Assembly: GCA_003255065.1 (NCBI GenBank)
Contig: QAOA01002417.1
Span: 630,122-694,121 of the forward strand
DNA: 64,000 nt
Direction of reading: 5' to 3'
Source of the DNA: Cercis canadensis
Lineage: Eukaryota > Streptophyta > Magnoliopsida > Fabales > Fabaceae
This document shows positions 39,501 through 51,931 of this stretch, piece by piece; position 1 is the stretch's first letter, and every line of letters begins with the position of its first letter. Below the pieces are notes generated by a model. It was given only the letters and a program-made list of their open reading frames with translations, had not been told where the DNA came from and did not search any database. The translations under genes and the position numbers were made by a program.

Positions 39501-41880
39501 GGGTTTTGGTATTTCCAATTGTTTGGGTTACATTGCATAAAGAAGAACAGGTAGCACTAGCTAAACCAATGATTACTCTCCTGTCTAAAGATTATCATAA
39601 GAGGCAGCAAGCCAGCAGACCGAATGTTGTACAAGCTCTATTGGAAGGGCTTCAGTTGAGCCATCCTCAACCCCGAATGCCAAGTGAACTTATCAAATAT
39701 ATTGGAAAGACTTATAATGCATGGCATATTGCACTGGCTTTGCTGGAAAGTCATGTTATGTTGTTCACAAATGAGACCAAGTGTTCTGAATCTCTGGCTG
39801 AGCTCTATCGTTTGCTGAATGAAGAAGACATGAGGTGTGGATTATGGAAGAAGAGGTCAATCACTGCGGAAACCAGGGCTGGGCTTTCTCTTGTTCAGCA
39901 TGGTTACTGGCAACGTGCTCAAAGTCTCTTTTTCCAAGCCATGGTCAAGGCAACTCAAGGAACATATAACAACACTGTACCTAAGGCTGAGATGTGCCTA
40001 TGGGAAGAGCAATGGTTATACTGTGCTAGTCAACTTAGTCAATGGGAGGCACTGGCAGACTTTGGTAAGAGTGTTGAGAATTATGAAATACTGCTCGACA
40101 GTCTTTGGAAATTGCCGGATTGGACATATTTGAAGGATCATGTGATTCCTAAAGCTCAAGTGGAAGAAACTCCAAAACTTCGTTTGATTCAAGCATACTT
40201 TGCCCTTCATGAAAAAAATACAAATGGAGTGGGGGATGCTGAGAATATGGTGGGTAAAGGTGTTGATCTTTCTCTAGAACAATGGTGGCAGCTGCCTGAA
40301 ATGTCTGTTCATGCGAGAATTCCCCTTTTGCAGCAATTCCAACAAATAGTTGAAGTTCAAGAGTCATCTAGAATCATAGTGGACATTTCCAATGGAAATA
40401 AACTCTCTGGAAATTCTGTAGTTGGTGTACAAGGAAACCTTTATGCAGATCTCAAGGACATCCTTGAGACTTGGAGACTAAGAACTCCAAACGAATGGGA
40501 TAATATGTCTGTTTGGTATGACTTACTTCAGTGGAGGAATGAGATGTATAATGCTGTCATAGAAGCATTCAAAGATTGTGCAGCCTCAAATCCACAACTT
40601 CATCACCTTGGTTACCGTGACAAAGCATGGAATGTCAACAGGCTTGCTCACATGGCTCGTAAGCAAGGCCTTTATGAAGTTTGTGCAAGCATTCTAGATA
40701 AGTTGTACGGCCATTCGACCATGGAAGTGCAGGTATGACAACTAATCTAGTAATAGCTTGAGCTTTGAGTGAGAACTGCTTCCCTTTTGCTACAATGTCA
40801 GCATCTATGCACGGGTCCTAGATTTTGCTGCTTACATGGCTTATTATATAACTTGTGATCATTTAAAGACTACTGGAATTAAATTTACTTATTCATTTCT
40901 TTTTTCTTCAAAAGGTCAGCTATTGACTGCAAAACTAGTATTTAGGGAATGCATTCATCATCTGGATAGTTATTCTGATAAGTTTTGAACATATCAACAT
41001 ATTTTAACTTCCAATCTTGAGCTGTTTGGATGGTTTATGTGCATATGGACATGCATATAGTGATATTCATTTGCAACACTGCAGTAGTCTATACACATAT
41101 AGCATACCTGTTTGATTTCCTGATTTTGGATCTGTTCTTTAACTCTGATTTTATCTCGTCTGATCTTTCTTATATATTTGCAGGAAGCCTTTGTTAAGAT
41201 AAGAGAGCAGGCAAAGGCATACTTAGAAATGAAGGGAGAACTTACAACTGGACTTAATCTGATTAACAGCACCAATCTAGAGTATTTTCCTCCAAAGCAC
41301 AAGGCAGAAATTTTCCGCCTAAAAGGGGATTTCCTGTTAAAATTAAATGACTCCGATGGTGCTAATCTTGCTTATTCCAATGCCATTAGCCTTTTCAAGA
41401 ACTTGCCAAAGGGATGGATAAGCTGGGGAAACTATTGCGATTTGGTACTTGCTCTTTTCTGTTTCTCATGCTTTCAGTTTGACTATTAACTTGACCTCTA
41501 TTCTCATTCATCATGTTTTTCTGATAGGCTTACAAAGATGCCCACGAAGAGATTTGGTTGGAATATGCTGTCTGCTGCTTCATGCAAGGTATCAAATTTG
41601 GGGTGTCAAATTCAAGAAGCCATCTAGCTCGCGTTCTTTATCTTCTCAGCTTTGATACTCCTAGTGAACCTGTGGGAAGGGCATTTGATAAATACTTGGA
41701 CCAAATACCGCATTGGGTTTGGCTTTCTTGGATTCCACAACTCTTGCTCTCGCTTCAGAGGACAGAAGCCCCTCATTGCAAACTTGTTCTACTGAAAATT
41801 GCAATTGTGTATCCCCAGGTAAATGTTATTTGGTCTTTTACATTGTGTAGTCTATAGAGCTACTTTTTGTCAAAAGAAAC

Positions 41881-41911
<31 letters not shown>

Positions 41912-44900
41912 TATATAGAACTACAATAATTTTGGTTTCTCATCCTGAACTCCAGGCTCTGTATTACTGGCTGCGCACTTACTTGCTGGAACGGCGTGAT
42001 GTTGCAAATAAATCTGAACTTGGTAGAATGGCAATTGCTCAGCAAAGGACACAGCAAAGTGTCTCTGGTACTAGTGCAGGTTCTCTTGGTGGGTTGGCTG
42101 ATGGAAATGCACGAGTACAAGGTCCAGGTGGGGGTCCCTTGTCATCTGATAATCAAGTTCACCAAGGCTCTCAGTCTACTGGTGGAGTTGGACCTCATGA
42201 TGGTGGAAACTCTAATGGTCAAGAACCTGAAAGGTCTACAAGTGCAGAAAGCAGCATACATAACGGAAATGACCAGACGTTGCAGCAAGGTTCTGCGAAC
42301 ATCAATGAAGGTGGTCAGAATACATTAAGACGCACTGGTGCTTTAGGTTTTGTTGCTTCAGCTGCCAGTGCTTTTGATGCTGCAAAAGATATAATGGAGG
42401 CTCTTAGGAGCAAGCATGCTAATTTGGCTAGCGAACTAGAGGTGATCTTCATTTTTCAGATATTTTAAGTTCCTTCATTAGATACACTTAACAGATAACT
42501 AATTCAACTTCCTCCCACTCCTCTCCTGGCCACACACACATACGAAAGATTAATTTGCATTTGTGCCTCAAAAATTAGACTATATAAATGCTGATAACAC
42601 TTATTATATAAATTATGAGATGGCTCTATATTCAGTCATTGTATGGATCTGCCAATTTAAATTGTCGAGATGCAGGATAAAACTACGGACACAAGCACAT
42701 GATATGGAATCTTAGAAACTGTAGTGTAAACTTGGATATGTGTAGTAAAATTTTCTAGTTATTTCATCCTACTAGCTGGAAAATATTTCTGTGTTGTTGG
42801 CAAGAAGTGGCTTCTTTTTAACATTATATGCTATATAACTAGTATGTGGTCGGCAATACTTTATGTATCTGGGAATCAGAGCTGTACATACATTGAATAA
42901 AAGACAACTGGTTGATAGTGATGAACATTTCATTTTGCAGGTTCTTCTAACAGAAATTGGCTCAAGGTTTGTCACTCTGCCTGAGGAGAGACTTCTGGCA
43001 GTCGTTAATGCTTTGCTTCACCGCTGCTACAAGTACCCTACTGCTACAACTGCAGAAGTTCCTCAGTCTCTCAAGAAAGAGCTCTCAGGCGTTTGCAGGG
43101 CTTGCTTTTCAGCAGATGCTGTGAACAAGCATGTTGATTTTGTGAGGGAGTACAAGCAGGAGTTTGAACGTGATCTTGATCCAGAAAGCACTGCCACTTT
43201 CCCATCCACTCTCTCTGAACTGACTGAGCGGTTAAAACACTGGAAAAATGTTCTTCAGAGCAATGTTGAGGACAGGTTTCCAGCTGTATTGAAGTTGGAA
43301 GAGGAAAGCAGGGTATTGCGGGATTTCCATGTTATTGATGTTGAAGTTCCAGGGCAGTATTTTATTGATCAGGTGACTATTAAAATGTTCTCTAATGTAA
43401 TTGCAAGTGTTTTCATTAAATTCTTGATGTTTTTTAGTAGATTATCCATTTTTCTTTTTCGATTGTTCATTTTAATATTGGTTGCGATTAAAATAGCCTG
43501 TGTTTAGCTGAAGTTGGTCTAATGGAGTCTTTAATGCATCCTATTCTGTTTCAGGAAGTCGCACCAGACCATACAATCAAATTGGATAGGGTTGCAGCTG
43601 ATATTCCAATTGTACGAAGGCATGGAAGCAGCTTCAGGCGATTGACTCTAATTGGCTCTGATGGTTCCCAACGTCATTTCATTGTCCAGACATCTTTGAC
43701 TCCTAATGCTAGGAGTGATGAACGCATATTGCAACTTTTCCGTGTGATGAACCAAATGTTTGACAAGCACAAGGAGTCAAGACGCCGGCACATATGCATT
43801 CACACACCAATAATTATTCCTGTTTGGTCCCAGGTTAAAATAATTTTCCTCATATACATCATTTCTTTACCTTTTTTTCGTTTGAAGAGATGGACTTATT
43901 GACTTCCATTTTAAAGTAAATGAAAAATAGATATAATGAAAACTGCAAAGAAACCCTTCATCTATTTAAAGACAATCATTAAACTCTACTCAAACCGTTG
44001 CATGGACAGGTTCGCATGGTAGAAGATGATTTAATGTACAGCACCTTCCTTGAGGTCTATGAGAATCATTGTGCTAGGAATGACAGGGAGGCAGATCTTC
44101 CAATTACCTATTTCAAGGAGCAGTTGAACCAAGCTATATCTGGGCAAATATCACCAGAAGCTGTTGTTGATCTCCGCCTGCAAGCGTATAATGAAATAAC
44201 AAAAAATCTTGTTACTGACAACATCTTTTCACAATATATGTACAAGACGCTACCAAGTGGCAACCATATGTGGGCTTTCAAAAAGCAATTTGCCATCCAG
44301 TTGGCGCTTTCAAGTTTCATGTCCTTCATGCTACAAATTGGTGGAAGGTCTCCAAACAAGATCTTGTTTGCAAAAAACACTGGAAAAATATTCCAAACTG
44401 ATTTTCATCCTGCTTATGATGCAAACGGACTGATCGAGTTTAATGAGCCGGTACCATTCAGGCTAACAAGGAACATGCAAGCATTCTTCTCCAGCTTTGG
44501 CGTTGAAGGCCTTATAGTATCTGCAATGTGTGCTGCATCACAGGCTGTGGTTTCACCTAAGGTGGAATTATATATCCAAAATTTCATTATTTTGATGATT
44601 GTAATTCATATATTTAAGAATGCCAGTTGATTTGATCTCGAATTGATATATTGCAGCAAAGTCAACATCTGTGGTATCATCTAGCAATGTTTTTCCGTGA
44701 TGAGCTGCTGTCTTGGTCTTGGAGGAGGCCACTTGGGATGCCCATGGGCCCTATGGCTGGAGGTGGTGCCATGAATCCCATTGACTTCAAACAGAAGATC
44801 ACCACGAATGTGGAACATGTTATTGCTCGGGTTAAGGGAATAGCCCCACAGAATTTCTCCGAAGAGGTAAGCCAGATCAATGGTTGTATAACGCATATTG

Positions 44901-45473
44901 TTAAAAACACGTATGCATTCTAGTTCTCCCAAAATTCAAAGGGATTCATTTGGATTCTCTAGACAAAGTTTATCATCGAGATGTAGCAGCAATTAACCAA
45001 AAACAAGAGAGGGAAAGGGGGGTTCCCCTTTTGTACTTCATTTTTCCCTGACACTGACAGCACCCATCGGAGAATGTTAAAATAATTTTACAGTATTTCT
45101 CCGCCTCCTGCTCAAGCCCTCCATTTTCAACCCTCTTGCCCTTGGTACTTCTTTCCTTTTCATTTTCCCTTTTACCCATACTCATCAACGGTGTGCCAGT
45201 CCATGTACATTTGAAGTTCTGACAAAATTAAAAACTGTTACATTTAATGCTTTTAGAGAACAATGTTTAAGATTTTCAAACTCATCTCACAAATGTGTTC
45301 ATTTTTCGAATTTATTGCTGCTGTACCTCTAATTTACTTTTGTGCTTGCATAGGAGGAGAATGCCATGGATCCACCTCAACCGGTGCAGAGGGGTGTCAC
45401 TGAATTGGTTGAAGCTGCGCTACAGCCTAGGAACTTGTGCATGATGGATCCAACGTGGCATCCCTGGTTTTAG
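21306..45473 (+). CDS. TRA1/TRRAP, PIKK-like pseudokinase scaffold of SAGA and NuA4
   Basis: A giant adaptor that carries activator contacts for the SAGA and NuA4 histone acetyltransferase complexes in the nucleus. I rebuilt 35 coding exons, all in phase, giving 3,879 aa, the normal family size. Exon starts: 21306, 21688, 22861, 23062, 23540, 25118, 25727, 25883, 27316, 28504, 28747, 28914, 29060 (1,233 nt), 30641, 31723, 32406, 32760, 33082, 34143, 34384, 34721, 35695, 36975, 37322, 38164, 38653, 39434 (1,299 nt), 41184, 41528, 41956, 42941, 43555, 44010, 44657, 45354. The N-terminus is MSPIQNFEQHSRHLVEPDL. HEAT-like helices fill residues 1 to about 2570, then FAT, pseudokinase and FATC. All introns are GT-AG except 34943-35694 (GC-AG). 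No frame break was found, so the gene looks functional. Intron 5 holds a LINE remnant. Confidence 0.97.
24345..24845 (-). mobile_element. LINE 3' remnant (zf-RVT tail) in TRA1 intron 5
   Basis: On the minus strand this intronic stretch reads, in shifting frames, like the C-terminal tail of a plant L1-type ORF2. SEKASHLF.HSP...SMWNRLFGIF resembles the reverse-transcriptase zinc-binding domain, and LWCIWLEQNA follows downstream in another frame. Several stops and frame changes show it is long dead. The 3' end lies near 24345, where a short A-rich tail (T-rich on +) is seen. It is antisense to TRA1 and lies in an intron, so it should not disturb the protein. Confidence 0.6.
25020..25069. repeat. 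Perfect 23-bp inverted repeat (hairpin) in TRA1 intron 5
   Basis: Arms 25020-25042 and 25047-25069 are exact reverse complements around a 4-base TATT loop. A third, imperfect direct copy of the left arm (AGTCATATTGTGTTGGTAGC) lies at 24985-25004, separated by a poly-A run. The hairpin ends about 50 bp before the exon 6 acceptor (exon starts 25118). Confidence 0.9.
26258..26558. repeat. Microsatellite cluster in TRA1 intron 8
   Basis: (AC)n followed by (AT)n at about 26258-26296, and (AT)n, (AG)n and (AT)n again at about 26509-26558. These are simple repeats in the long intron between exons starting 25883 and 27316, likely length-polymorphic. Confidence 0.85.
27888..28345. repeat. Probable MITE-like repeat in TRA1 intron 9
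   Basis: The stretch opens with GTGTGTTTGGATTATGAATG and later contains the inverse motif ATCCAAACACAAACC (28210-28224). It includes AGCTTCT/AGAAGC blocks and a self-complementary AAGTACT-T/A-rich core (28273-28310), wording typical of common plant non-autonomous DNA elements of the GTTTGGAT type. The exact ends and target duplication are unclear. Confidence 0.4.
34943..35694 (+). other. Non-canonical GC-AG intron of TRA1
   Basis: Exon 21 ends ...EKIILQ at CAG (34942) and the intron begins GCATGG. Exon 22 begins GTTTTTGTGGCACTC (VFVALLRTCQ) after GTGCAG. No GT donor near the exon end keeps the conserved Q|V junction, so a GC donor is the simplest reading. Confidence 0.8.
36530..36570. other. 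Poly-T run ending in a single N (TRA1 intron 22)
   Basis: About 40 T followed by one N at 36570. Similar single Ns occur at 48990 (poly-T) and 54426 (poly-A). These are assembly uncertainties in homopolymers, and local lengths should not be trusted. Confidence 0.9.
39434..42441 (+). other. FAT-domain-coding exons of TRA1
   Basis: Exons 27-30 (residues about 2571-3349) carry helical-repeat sequence typical of the FAT region of TRA1/TRRAP, with blocks such as WEEQWLYCASQLSQWEALADFG and AKAYLEMKGE...AEIFRLKGDFLLK. Exon 30 (41956-42441) inserts a low-complexity Gly/Ser/Gln-rich linker (residues about 3214-3300) not expected in a helical repeat. It is probably a flexible plant-type loop. Confidence 0.7.
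43555..44866 (+). other. Pseudokinase-domain-coding exons of TRA1
   Basis: Exons 32-34 (residues about 3494-3840) encode the PI3K-like fold. The catalytic residues are missing as expected for this family: the loop that is DRHxxN in active kinases reads GRSPNK, and the DFG position reads DFH (FQTDFHPAYD). The domain is therefore structural, consistent with TRA1/TRRAP and not with ATM, ATR or TOR. Confidence 0.9.
45354..45473 (+). other. FATC-coding last exon of TRA1
   Basis: The final 39 residues contain the FATC motif: VQRGVTELVEAALQPRNLCMM, then DPTWHPWF and stop. The terminal aromatic Trp-Phe is typical. Confidence 0.92.
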
Positions 45474-46899
45474 TTACAATTTACAAGATCAAGATCTGAA
45501 AGAATCGGAGCCTTCTCTTGCAAGGTAGAATGAGAGTGCCTGTAAATATATGTACATATCCCAGTTGTATTGGCATGCTGCTTAATGATATGTTTTGAAA
45601 ATTGTATAGAAATTCGCTCTTTATCAGCTCTATCTCTGATGTCTTCTTTTATTTCCAACATGACCTCATCATATGACATTGCAACAAAGGGAACCTACAT
45701 CTGTCTCGCAATAAAAGCAAGCTACATCCATTTTCAAAGGGCAAAACATTTCTCTATAAACTGTACATGGATATTATAATTTTGTGCATAGATTGGTTTG
45801 CAAGACTAACAATATGGCGTTTAACTGGGTCTCATGCATGCTATTAAGATGTGTATGCATCTCTCTCTCCAGAAATATGTTGAAAAACTGTTCTAAAATG
45901 AGTTGCTTACTCGGACTGGTTGTGTTGGGTTGGGGTGGATGGAGGTTGATTTTTTTTTTCCTTATTCGTTGAAGGGATAGGTACAAGTATTCAAATGAGT
46001 TGGTATAAGTATTTGTGGTTAAGTGCTCCAAATGAGAAATAATTGTAGTTTGCCATTAGCACTTTTTGTCTTTTACCCAAATTATTTTCTTTGGCATAAT
46101 AGTATGCATCATATAATTACCACACTTCAGAACCTTGACAATTTCAATGGTTATCAATGGTTAATAACTACTCCACTTGAAATAATCATCACTTGTGCTA
46201 ATGATAACTTTACCGCGATAAGATTTTTAAAAAAATTACTATTTAATTCACTCTACAGAAAATCATATCATTACACTAGCCATTATAGATCAAACAATCA
46301 CCAGTTTATTGGTGGGCACCTTACTGTAAATGTTTTCACCAAATAATTCCCTTAATTTTTCAACAGAGAATATAGATCTCAAAATGTCTCGATATTTTAG
46401 GTGAACTTTACCTTTTCACTTTATGCTGACCAATTTTATGAAATACCCTCACTGGGGGAAGCTTACCAGGGTGATTGATGGTTACTGAAATCATTCAACA
46501 AGCATGTCGAATGTGTCAGCGAAACTACTGTAATTCTTCCGTTTAGCATTAAACTATGACAGTTGAATGTGGACAGATGGTTAAAAACATAAAAAAATAA
46601 AAATAAAAAAAATGCATGTTTCCAATTATTGAATCACGTTCAGCTTCCTTTCTCTGTATCAATGCTATTAAACCTACTAACCAAATTTTCAAATAAAAAA
46701 TTTGGCTTCAGTAACTAAAATTAGAGATGAAAGAAACAAATATATTGGAGCATTCAACCACGCAATTTGTGGTTCATCATCAGCTTCCATTCAAAAGTTT
46801 AATAAACTCAAAGAAAAACAAATTGCCCAAAAGGAGTGGTGTCAAGAAAGACAACCAAGCACGAAATTACAAAGCAGAATTTTCCTCATCTTCTCGTCT
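45474..46899. other. TRA1 3' flank and convergent intergenic region
   Basis: TRA1 and the minus-strand acidic-protein gene converge here, so both 3' UTRs fall in this stretch. It is otherwise AT-rich without a supported gene. A plus-strand frame at 46702-47298 is antisense to the acidic coding region and is rejected. Confidence 0.55.
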
Positions 46900-48266
46900 T
46901 TACTCTTCCTCAGGAAAGCGCAGGTGTTTTCCTATTGGGGTTGGCAAGCCCTTCAAATGCAGGATGTTAGGCGAAACAGATTCTTCTTCTTCTTCAACAA
47001 GCTCATCATCACTGTTGTAAACAAATCTTTTGTGCTTTCCAGCGAACTTGGGAGCCACCCTCTCATTCACACTAATGTTGTTCATGCCTTCACACAGTTC
47101 ATCAAGCAACACTCCGTCTTCTTCTTCTTCTTCAATATCCCCATAGTACTCTTCTTTCTCTTCCTCTTCTTCTTCAGCTATTTCCTCCTCATCTTCATCA
47201 TGGGTACTTGCATTGACTTGTATCGACCAGATAGAAGCATCATCATCTTCTGTAGAGGGCTTCTCTTTGCAGCCTTGTACTACTTCCTGATAAGTTAACT
47301 CAGAGAAGCATTCTGATGCATCGGAAACTTCAGATTTCTCAGAGAAATCCAGGAGGAGGGACCTTGTTAGACTCTTCTCAGATTCAGCACTCTCTTGACT
47401 CTTTCCGTCATATATATGGTTCATTACCTGCGATAAAAGGATCATGCTTTATTAGGAACCTGAGAATCACATTAAATTTCAATTAATCAATTCTTTAACC
47501 AAAAGCATTATTCAAAAACCTGAGAAATTAGGGAACAAATTTTTTTTAAAAAAAAACAAAAATATTTCTTTATCAAGAATCACATTAAAATTCAATGATT
47601 CACGAACCTGAGAAATTAATTGTTCTTCAACCATGGGAGAAGGCGTGACCGAAGCCAAACCGGTGCTGTTGTTCCCACACCCATCGCCGGAAAGATTCGA
47701 AATTTGGGGGGTATTTGCTGGAGTAGGAGCAAGAAGTCCCATCGGAGAATTCACGAGTTGAAGAAAGGGACGGCTTTCCAGTGAGAGCTTCGAAAGCTCT
47801 GCCTCTTCTTCCACTTTCTGCAAGAGGGTCTTGACCTGACCCCTCAGCAAGGCCTCTCCGGACCCTGGTGTGTTCTTCACTCGGCTTCCCTTCTGCTTGG
47901 CAATGGACGACAATGGGGTTTCAAGATTCCCACTTGCAAGCCCAACGATTGGAGAATCATTCGTTATATCAATAAGGGCAGATCGATCTTGCTGTTTCGC
48001 ATTCCTCTGTCTTGATTTTGACAGAGCCTTTTCGGAATCTTCAATACGCTCTAAATCACCAACAAGAGATAAACTGTTAAAACCTACTTTCCAATAATCA
48101 AATCTATTAAATTTTGAGGCAAAAAATGGAAATTGATTGTTTGGAAGAAGAGAAAATGCTCACTTGAAACTGGGATGTTGTTACTGCTGGTGCTGCTGGT
48201 ATTGCTATTGAAAGCAGCCAAGGCCTGTGATCTTGTGACTCTTCTTGCTGATGATGGGGTCTCCAT
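46900..48266 (-). CDS. Acidic plant protein of unknown function, 357 aa
   Basis: Three exons (48266-48164, 48050-47608, 47427-46900) join in phase. The start is METPSSARRVTRSQ. Recognisable segments: a basic N-terminus, SALIDITNDSP, TPGSGEALLRGQVKTLLQKVEEEAEL (short coiled coil near residues 95-125), LLAPTPANTPQ, a very acidic Glu/Asp tract (residues about 260-290) and the C-terminal block KRFVYNSDDELVEEEEE ... LKGLPTPIGKHLRFPEEE. I believe it belongs to a conserved plant family without an established function. Composition and the many TP/SP sites suggest a nuclear, phosphorylated protein, which is inference. An alternative acceptor six codons upstream of exon 2 would introduce a stop and was rejected. 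Confidence 0.85.
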
Positions 48267-51087
48267 AGAAAATGATTCAAGGTAATCCAAAAATTGATTG
48301 CTTTAGGCGATGTCGCAGCGAGAGAGAGAGAGGGAGGCAGGGGAGCACAAGATTCAAAAGAATATACGCGTTTAGGGCAACGCTATGTGAGCTTTATAAA
48401 GGAGACGGGAGTAATATGACCGTTGGCGCGTGCGTCAAGTTGCCAAAAATATACAAAGAACTAGCCGTTAGTTTCTATTATTTAAACTCTGGGTCCGTCT
48501 ATTTGGGCCCCTTTCGCCCATCATTGTAGTTTTGATAATGGGCTTTGCCTATACCATCAAGCCCATTAGATTCATTTGTTGAATCTGAACAACAGAGGCA
48601 AAAAAATAAAGGCCACTTTTCATTGTTCTGTGTGTTAGAGATGATGATTAATTTTATTTTTTTTTGGTTACATAATGAGGTTTGAACTCTTGATCTCCTG
48701 CATATTATCTAAATATTTTATCACTAAATCATACCTAATAACTTATAATTAATTAACTTTAATTATTACTATTAGCTTCAAAATTTTATATTAATCGGTT
48801 CTATAACATGGTATATTAACCTCTAAAATTTGGACCCATGATAGATTAGTGTTTAGATTGAAAGGGTATTGCTACCTTATACCTTTGCCCTGCGTGCTCA
48901 ATTTTAACGGACAATTTTTATTTGTTAGTGGGGAATGTGATTAAACATTCAGATTTCAGCCTCTGTTTTTTTTTTTTTTTTTTTTTTGNTTTTTTTTTTT
49001 TTTTTTGGCCATGAGATTTTTGCCTTTGTTATTGCTGTAGTAGCTTTAGTTTGTTGAATGCAAAATTGGGGGAAGAATCAAATGACAGCAAACCAAGAGA
49101 GTGGTACTATTTTTAATAATTGGACAATGATGAGAAGTACAGCTCACACTTATTAACATATTAATAGTAATGTAATCAATATTGCAGTGACCAAGGTCTA
49201 CAATATTGTTAGACTTATTTATTTTTAAATGACTAATTTTTCGTAAAGTTAGGTAAACTAAATCAATTAAAAATGTTTAAATTAAAGTACAATGATTTAT
49301 ACGTCAGTTCAAAGAATTTGATGAACTGGATCTAACTAAAAATCTTTCTTTATTATAGTCCATGATGCTCTTATTGACCAATGAGAAAGAAGCTATTTTG
49401 ACCATGCCCCAAACCCTGATAGATGGGATTGAGGTATATTTATAGTGTAGATCCTGTTGGAGACTCAAAACAGTTTATGGTTTTAGCACATAAGCTCAAG
49501 AAAATGAAGACGGAAAAGAAATGTTCTAGTACCAAATATGTGAGAAAAACAAATGGAATAATATATAAGGAAGGCAATTTAATTATTGGTAATTAGAATA
49601 GAAATCTGAAATGATAGCAGTAGCAGAGTAACAAGAATGGATTAATGTTATATGAAGCAAAATGATAAAGATGAATAATATGACTACTCATAGCTAGAAA
49701 AGAAAGGAACATATATGACAACTAAAATCGTTTCACAATGTAGACATGGATGATCCGTCATCCTTTGCATACTCATTTCATTTAATTTTAAGGATCCAAA
49801 TCTAACTTCGATACGGGTAAATGGACGATTGGCCAAGAGAGTTCTTCTTCAAATTGAAATCTGCGATATCTCTCTGGAGGAACCTACTTTGAAACTGTTA
49901 AGGTATTTGAATAGTATGTGTTCTAAGTTGTTTTAATTTGAATTGTTCCAAATGTTGAGTTTGAAGAATTTCAGGTGAAAAAAATACTTAAAACATTTAA
50001 GGTAGGTACATGAAAGGAATAAAATGATAGATTCAAATCATAGGAATCAAATTGCGTTTTCTTTTTTTTAAGGATAAAATATTAGTTTTTAAATAATATT
50101 CAAGACAAACGAAAATATTTGAAGGAACTTTTTATAGTCTCGTATTATACTAAATAAATAAGACCAACAAAAAAAGAGTTGGCATACTCTTATAGGAAGA
50201 TACATAATTTTCCGAACAAATCTACAAGAAAAAGTAGTTTGAATATCAGCACTTTGTAATATGAAAGATGGTTACCCAAGATGTTCATATATCAAACCGT
50301 TAATGTTGGCAATATGTGAAAAACATAAGCAACTCACTAAGTAGGATTTAGGGAGTAGGGATTTGGAGATCAATATTGAAAACATGCATAGCAAAGTCAC
50401 TATATAAACTTAAAAGAAAATCATTTCTCTGCGAAGAAGGTCATTTATAGTTATTAATCTCATGCAGAAATGGCTGCCCAAATTAACTTAATACTTCCTG
50501 TCATTAATCAGTCCATTTCATGTTACTTTACCTATCGTCAATATATTCTCCTTTTTTGGTGGATAATTTCATTATAATATAGCCATTAAATTTTAAAACA
50601 ACTCTATAATTATTTAAATATTATGCAATTTAGTTCCGCACGGCTTATTGAGCCAAGATTTTTTCAAAGTTTCTCTCTTTAAGACAAGGATGAAGTCCAC
50701 GGTTCCATCTTTTAATTGAATTTTAGTTACTTAAAGATTTCAGACAAACTACGGTCCTCATCAACTGATATGACACTTAGCAAATAAATTTTGAAGAGTT
50801 TGTCTACATTATTAAATTAAGCACGCAAACCAAATTCGAAACCAATAATTAATAGGCACGCATGGATTTAAAAAATGCAGCCATTATTATATACAAGACT
50901 AAAATTAATAAATACCAATTAAAAATATGTAGAGGTAAACAAAACAGCCATCACATGTATAAAGTCTTAATCATGACATAAGTATTGGATACTTTCAATG
51001 TTTTCTCGCCCATTGCCGGTGGCGCTGCTTTCTTGCGCCCTTCTGGTCAAGTTTCTTGACGTTAATCTATATTTGAATTCATTCTCT
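48267..51087. other. Long AT-rich intergenic region
   Basis: About 2.8 kb with no supported gene. A poly-T block containing a single N (48990) marks an assembly uncertainty. Around 51000-51055 there is a short GC-richer patch with no family match. Confidence 0.55.
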
Positions 51088-51190
51088 GTTTAAAATGGTT
51101 AAAGAATTGCATTCATTTTTCAACGAATTATTCTATGATATATCTTGAAATCATATATATTAACTTAACAATTTAATTTATTTACAAATT
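51088..51190. repeat. Left arm of an inverted repeat bracketing F3H
   Basis: This 103-bp segment, starting GTTTAAAATGGTTAAAGAATT, is repeated in reverse complement at 53721-53823 with roughly ten differences. Similarity stops sharply at both ends. The copies flank the complete flavanone 3-hydroxylase gene. Confidence 0.85.
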
Positions 51191-51790
51191 AAGAGAAATA
51201 ACAATCATATGCCATTGGTTTTGGAGACTTGAATATGATACAAAAAATAGATTGATTGTATGAGCTTATAAATTCGAATTTATATTGATATACCAGACTG
51301 CAAATCCATGGCCAAAAAAATAAAGACTACAAGTATTAAGAATCATTTACTCAAAATTTTCAAGTATGCTAAATTATATATACATATGTTAGTTCATAAT
51401 TAAGTTGTTTGGGTGGCAAAAGGTTAGATTAGTTGGAGCTTAATATATAGTTCATGATAAATAGTCTATTAGAAAAGAAACTCAGTTTCTACACTTGATA
51501 ATCGAAGACACAAAGACTTCCCTCCTAATGTAAATTAATTTCTTTTAACACTATCCTAGAGCTATCAAATATTTTATTTAAGTCAATTTAAGTTTCTTTT
51601 TATAAATTTATATTTTGCGCTAGCCGCCAGGAATTTTTTGAAGGGGTTTTCATCCCCAAAAAAAAAGTCTTCCTTCTTCGAAGGCCATAATTAATTATAG
51701 TTTCTCCTCCAGAGACTTTTTCTGAGTTATTCCAATTCCAATCCTTTACATCAGCAAGAACCATGGTTGGCACAAGAAGCGTGAGGCAGG

Positions 51791-51850
51791 AGAGGTAGGT
51801 AGAGCTACCACCACCTCGATCTTTAAGCAAGTAAGCAGTGTATAAATACC
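51791..51850 (+). promoter_or_regulatory. Core promoter of the first F3H gene
   Basis: A TATAAATA box lies at 51841-51848, about 84 bp before the ATG, leaving room for a leader of roughly 55 nt. At 51793-51800 GAGGTAGGT reads ACCTACC on the other strand, an AC-type MYB recognition element like those in many flavonoid-gene promoters. Regulation by R2R3-MYB factors is inferred from this motif. Confidence 0.65.
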
Positions 51851-51931
51851 ACACCCTCTCATTCAAAGCTAAACACAAAGCTAGTATAGAATTAGAAAGC
51901 AGTAAACTCATATTCTCAAAACTAGACAAGA

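Noticed and set aside
46702-47298. Plus-strand frame of 198 codons
   Set aside because: Exact antisense of the acidic coding exon; the Phe/Leu-rich peptide is the mirror of the Glu-rich tract.
48640-48760. Repeat-like wording (GAGGTTTGAACTCTTGATC)
   Set aside because: Reminiscent of common plant repeats, but no ends or second copy were found in the window.
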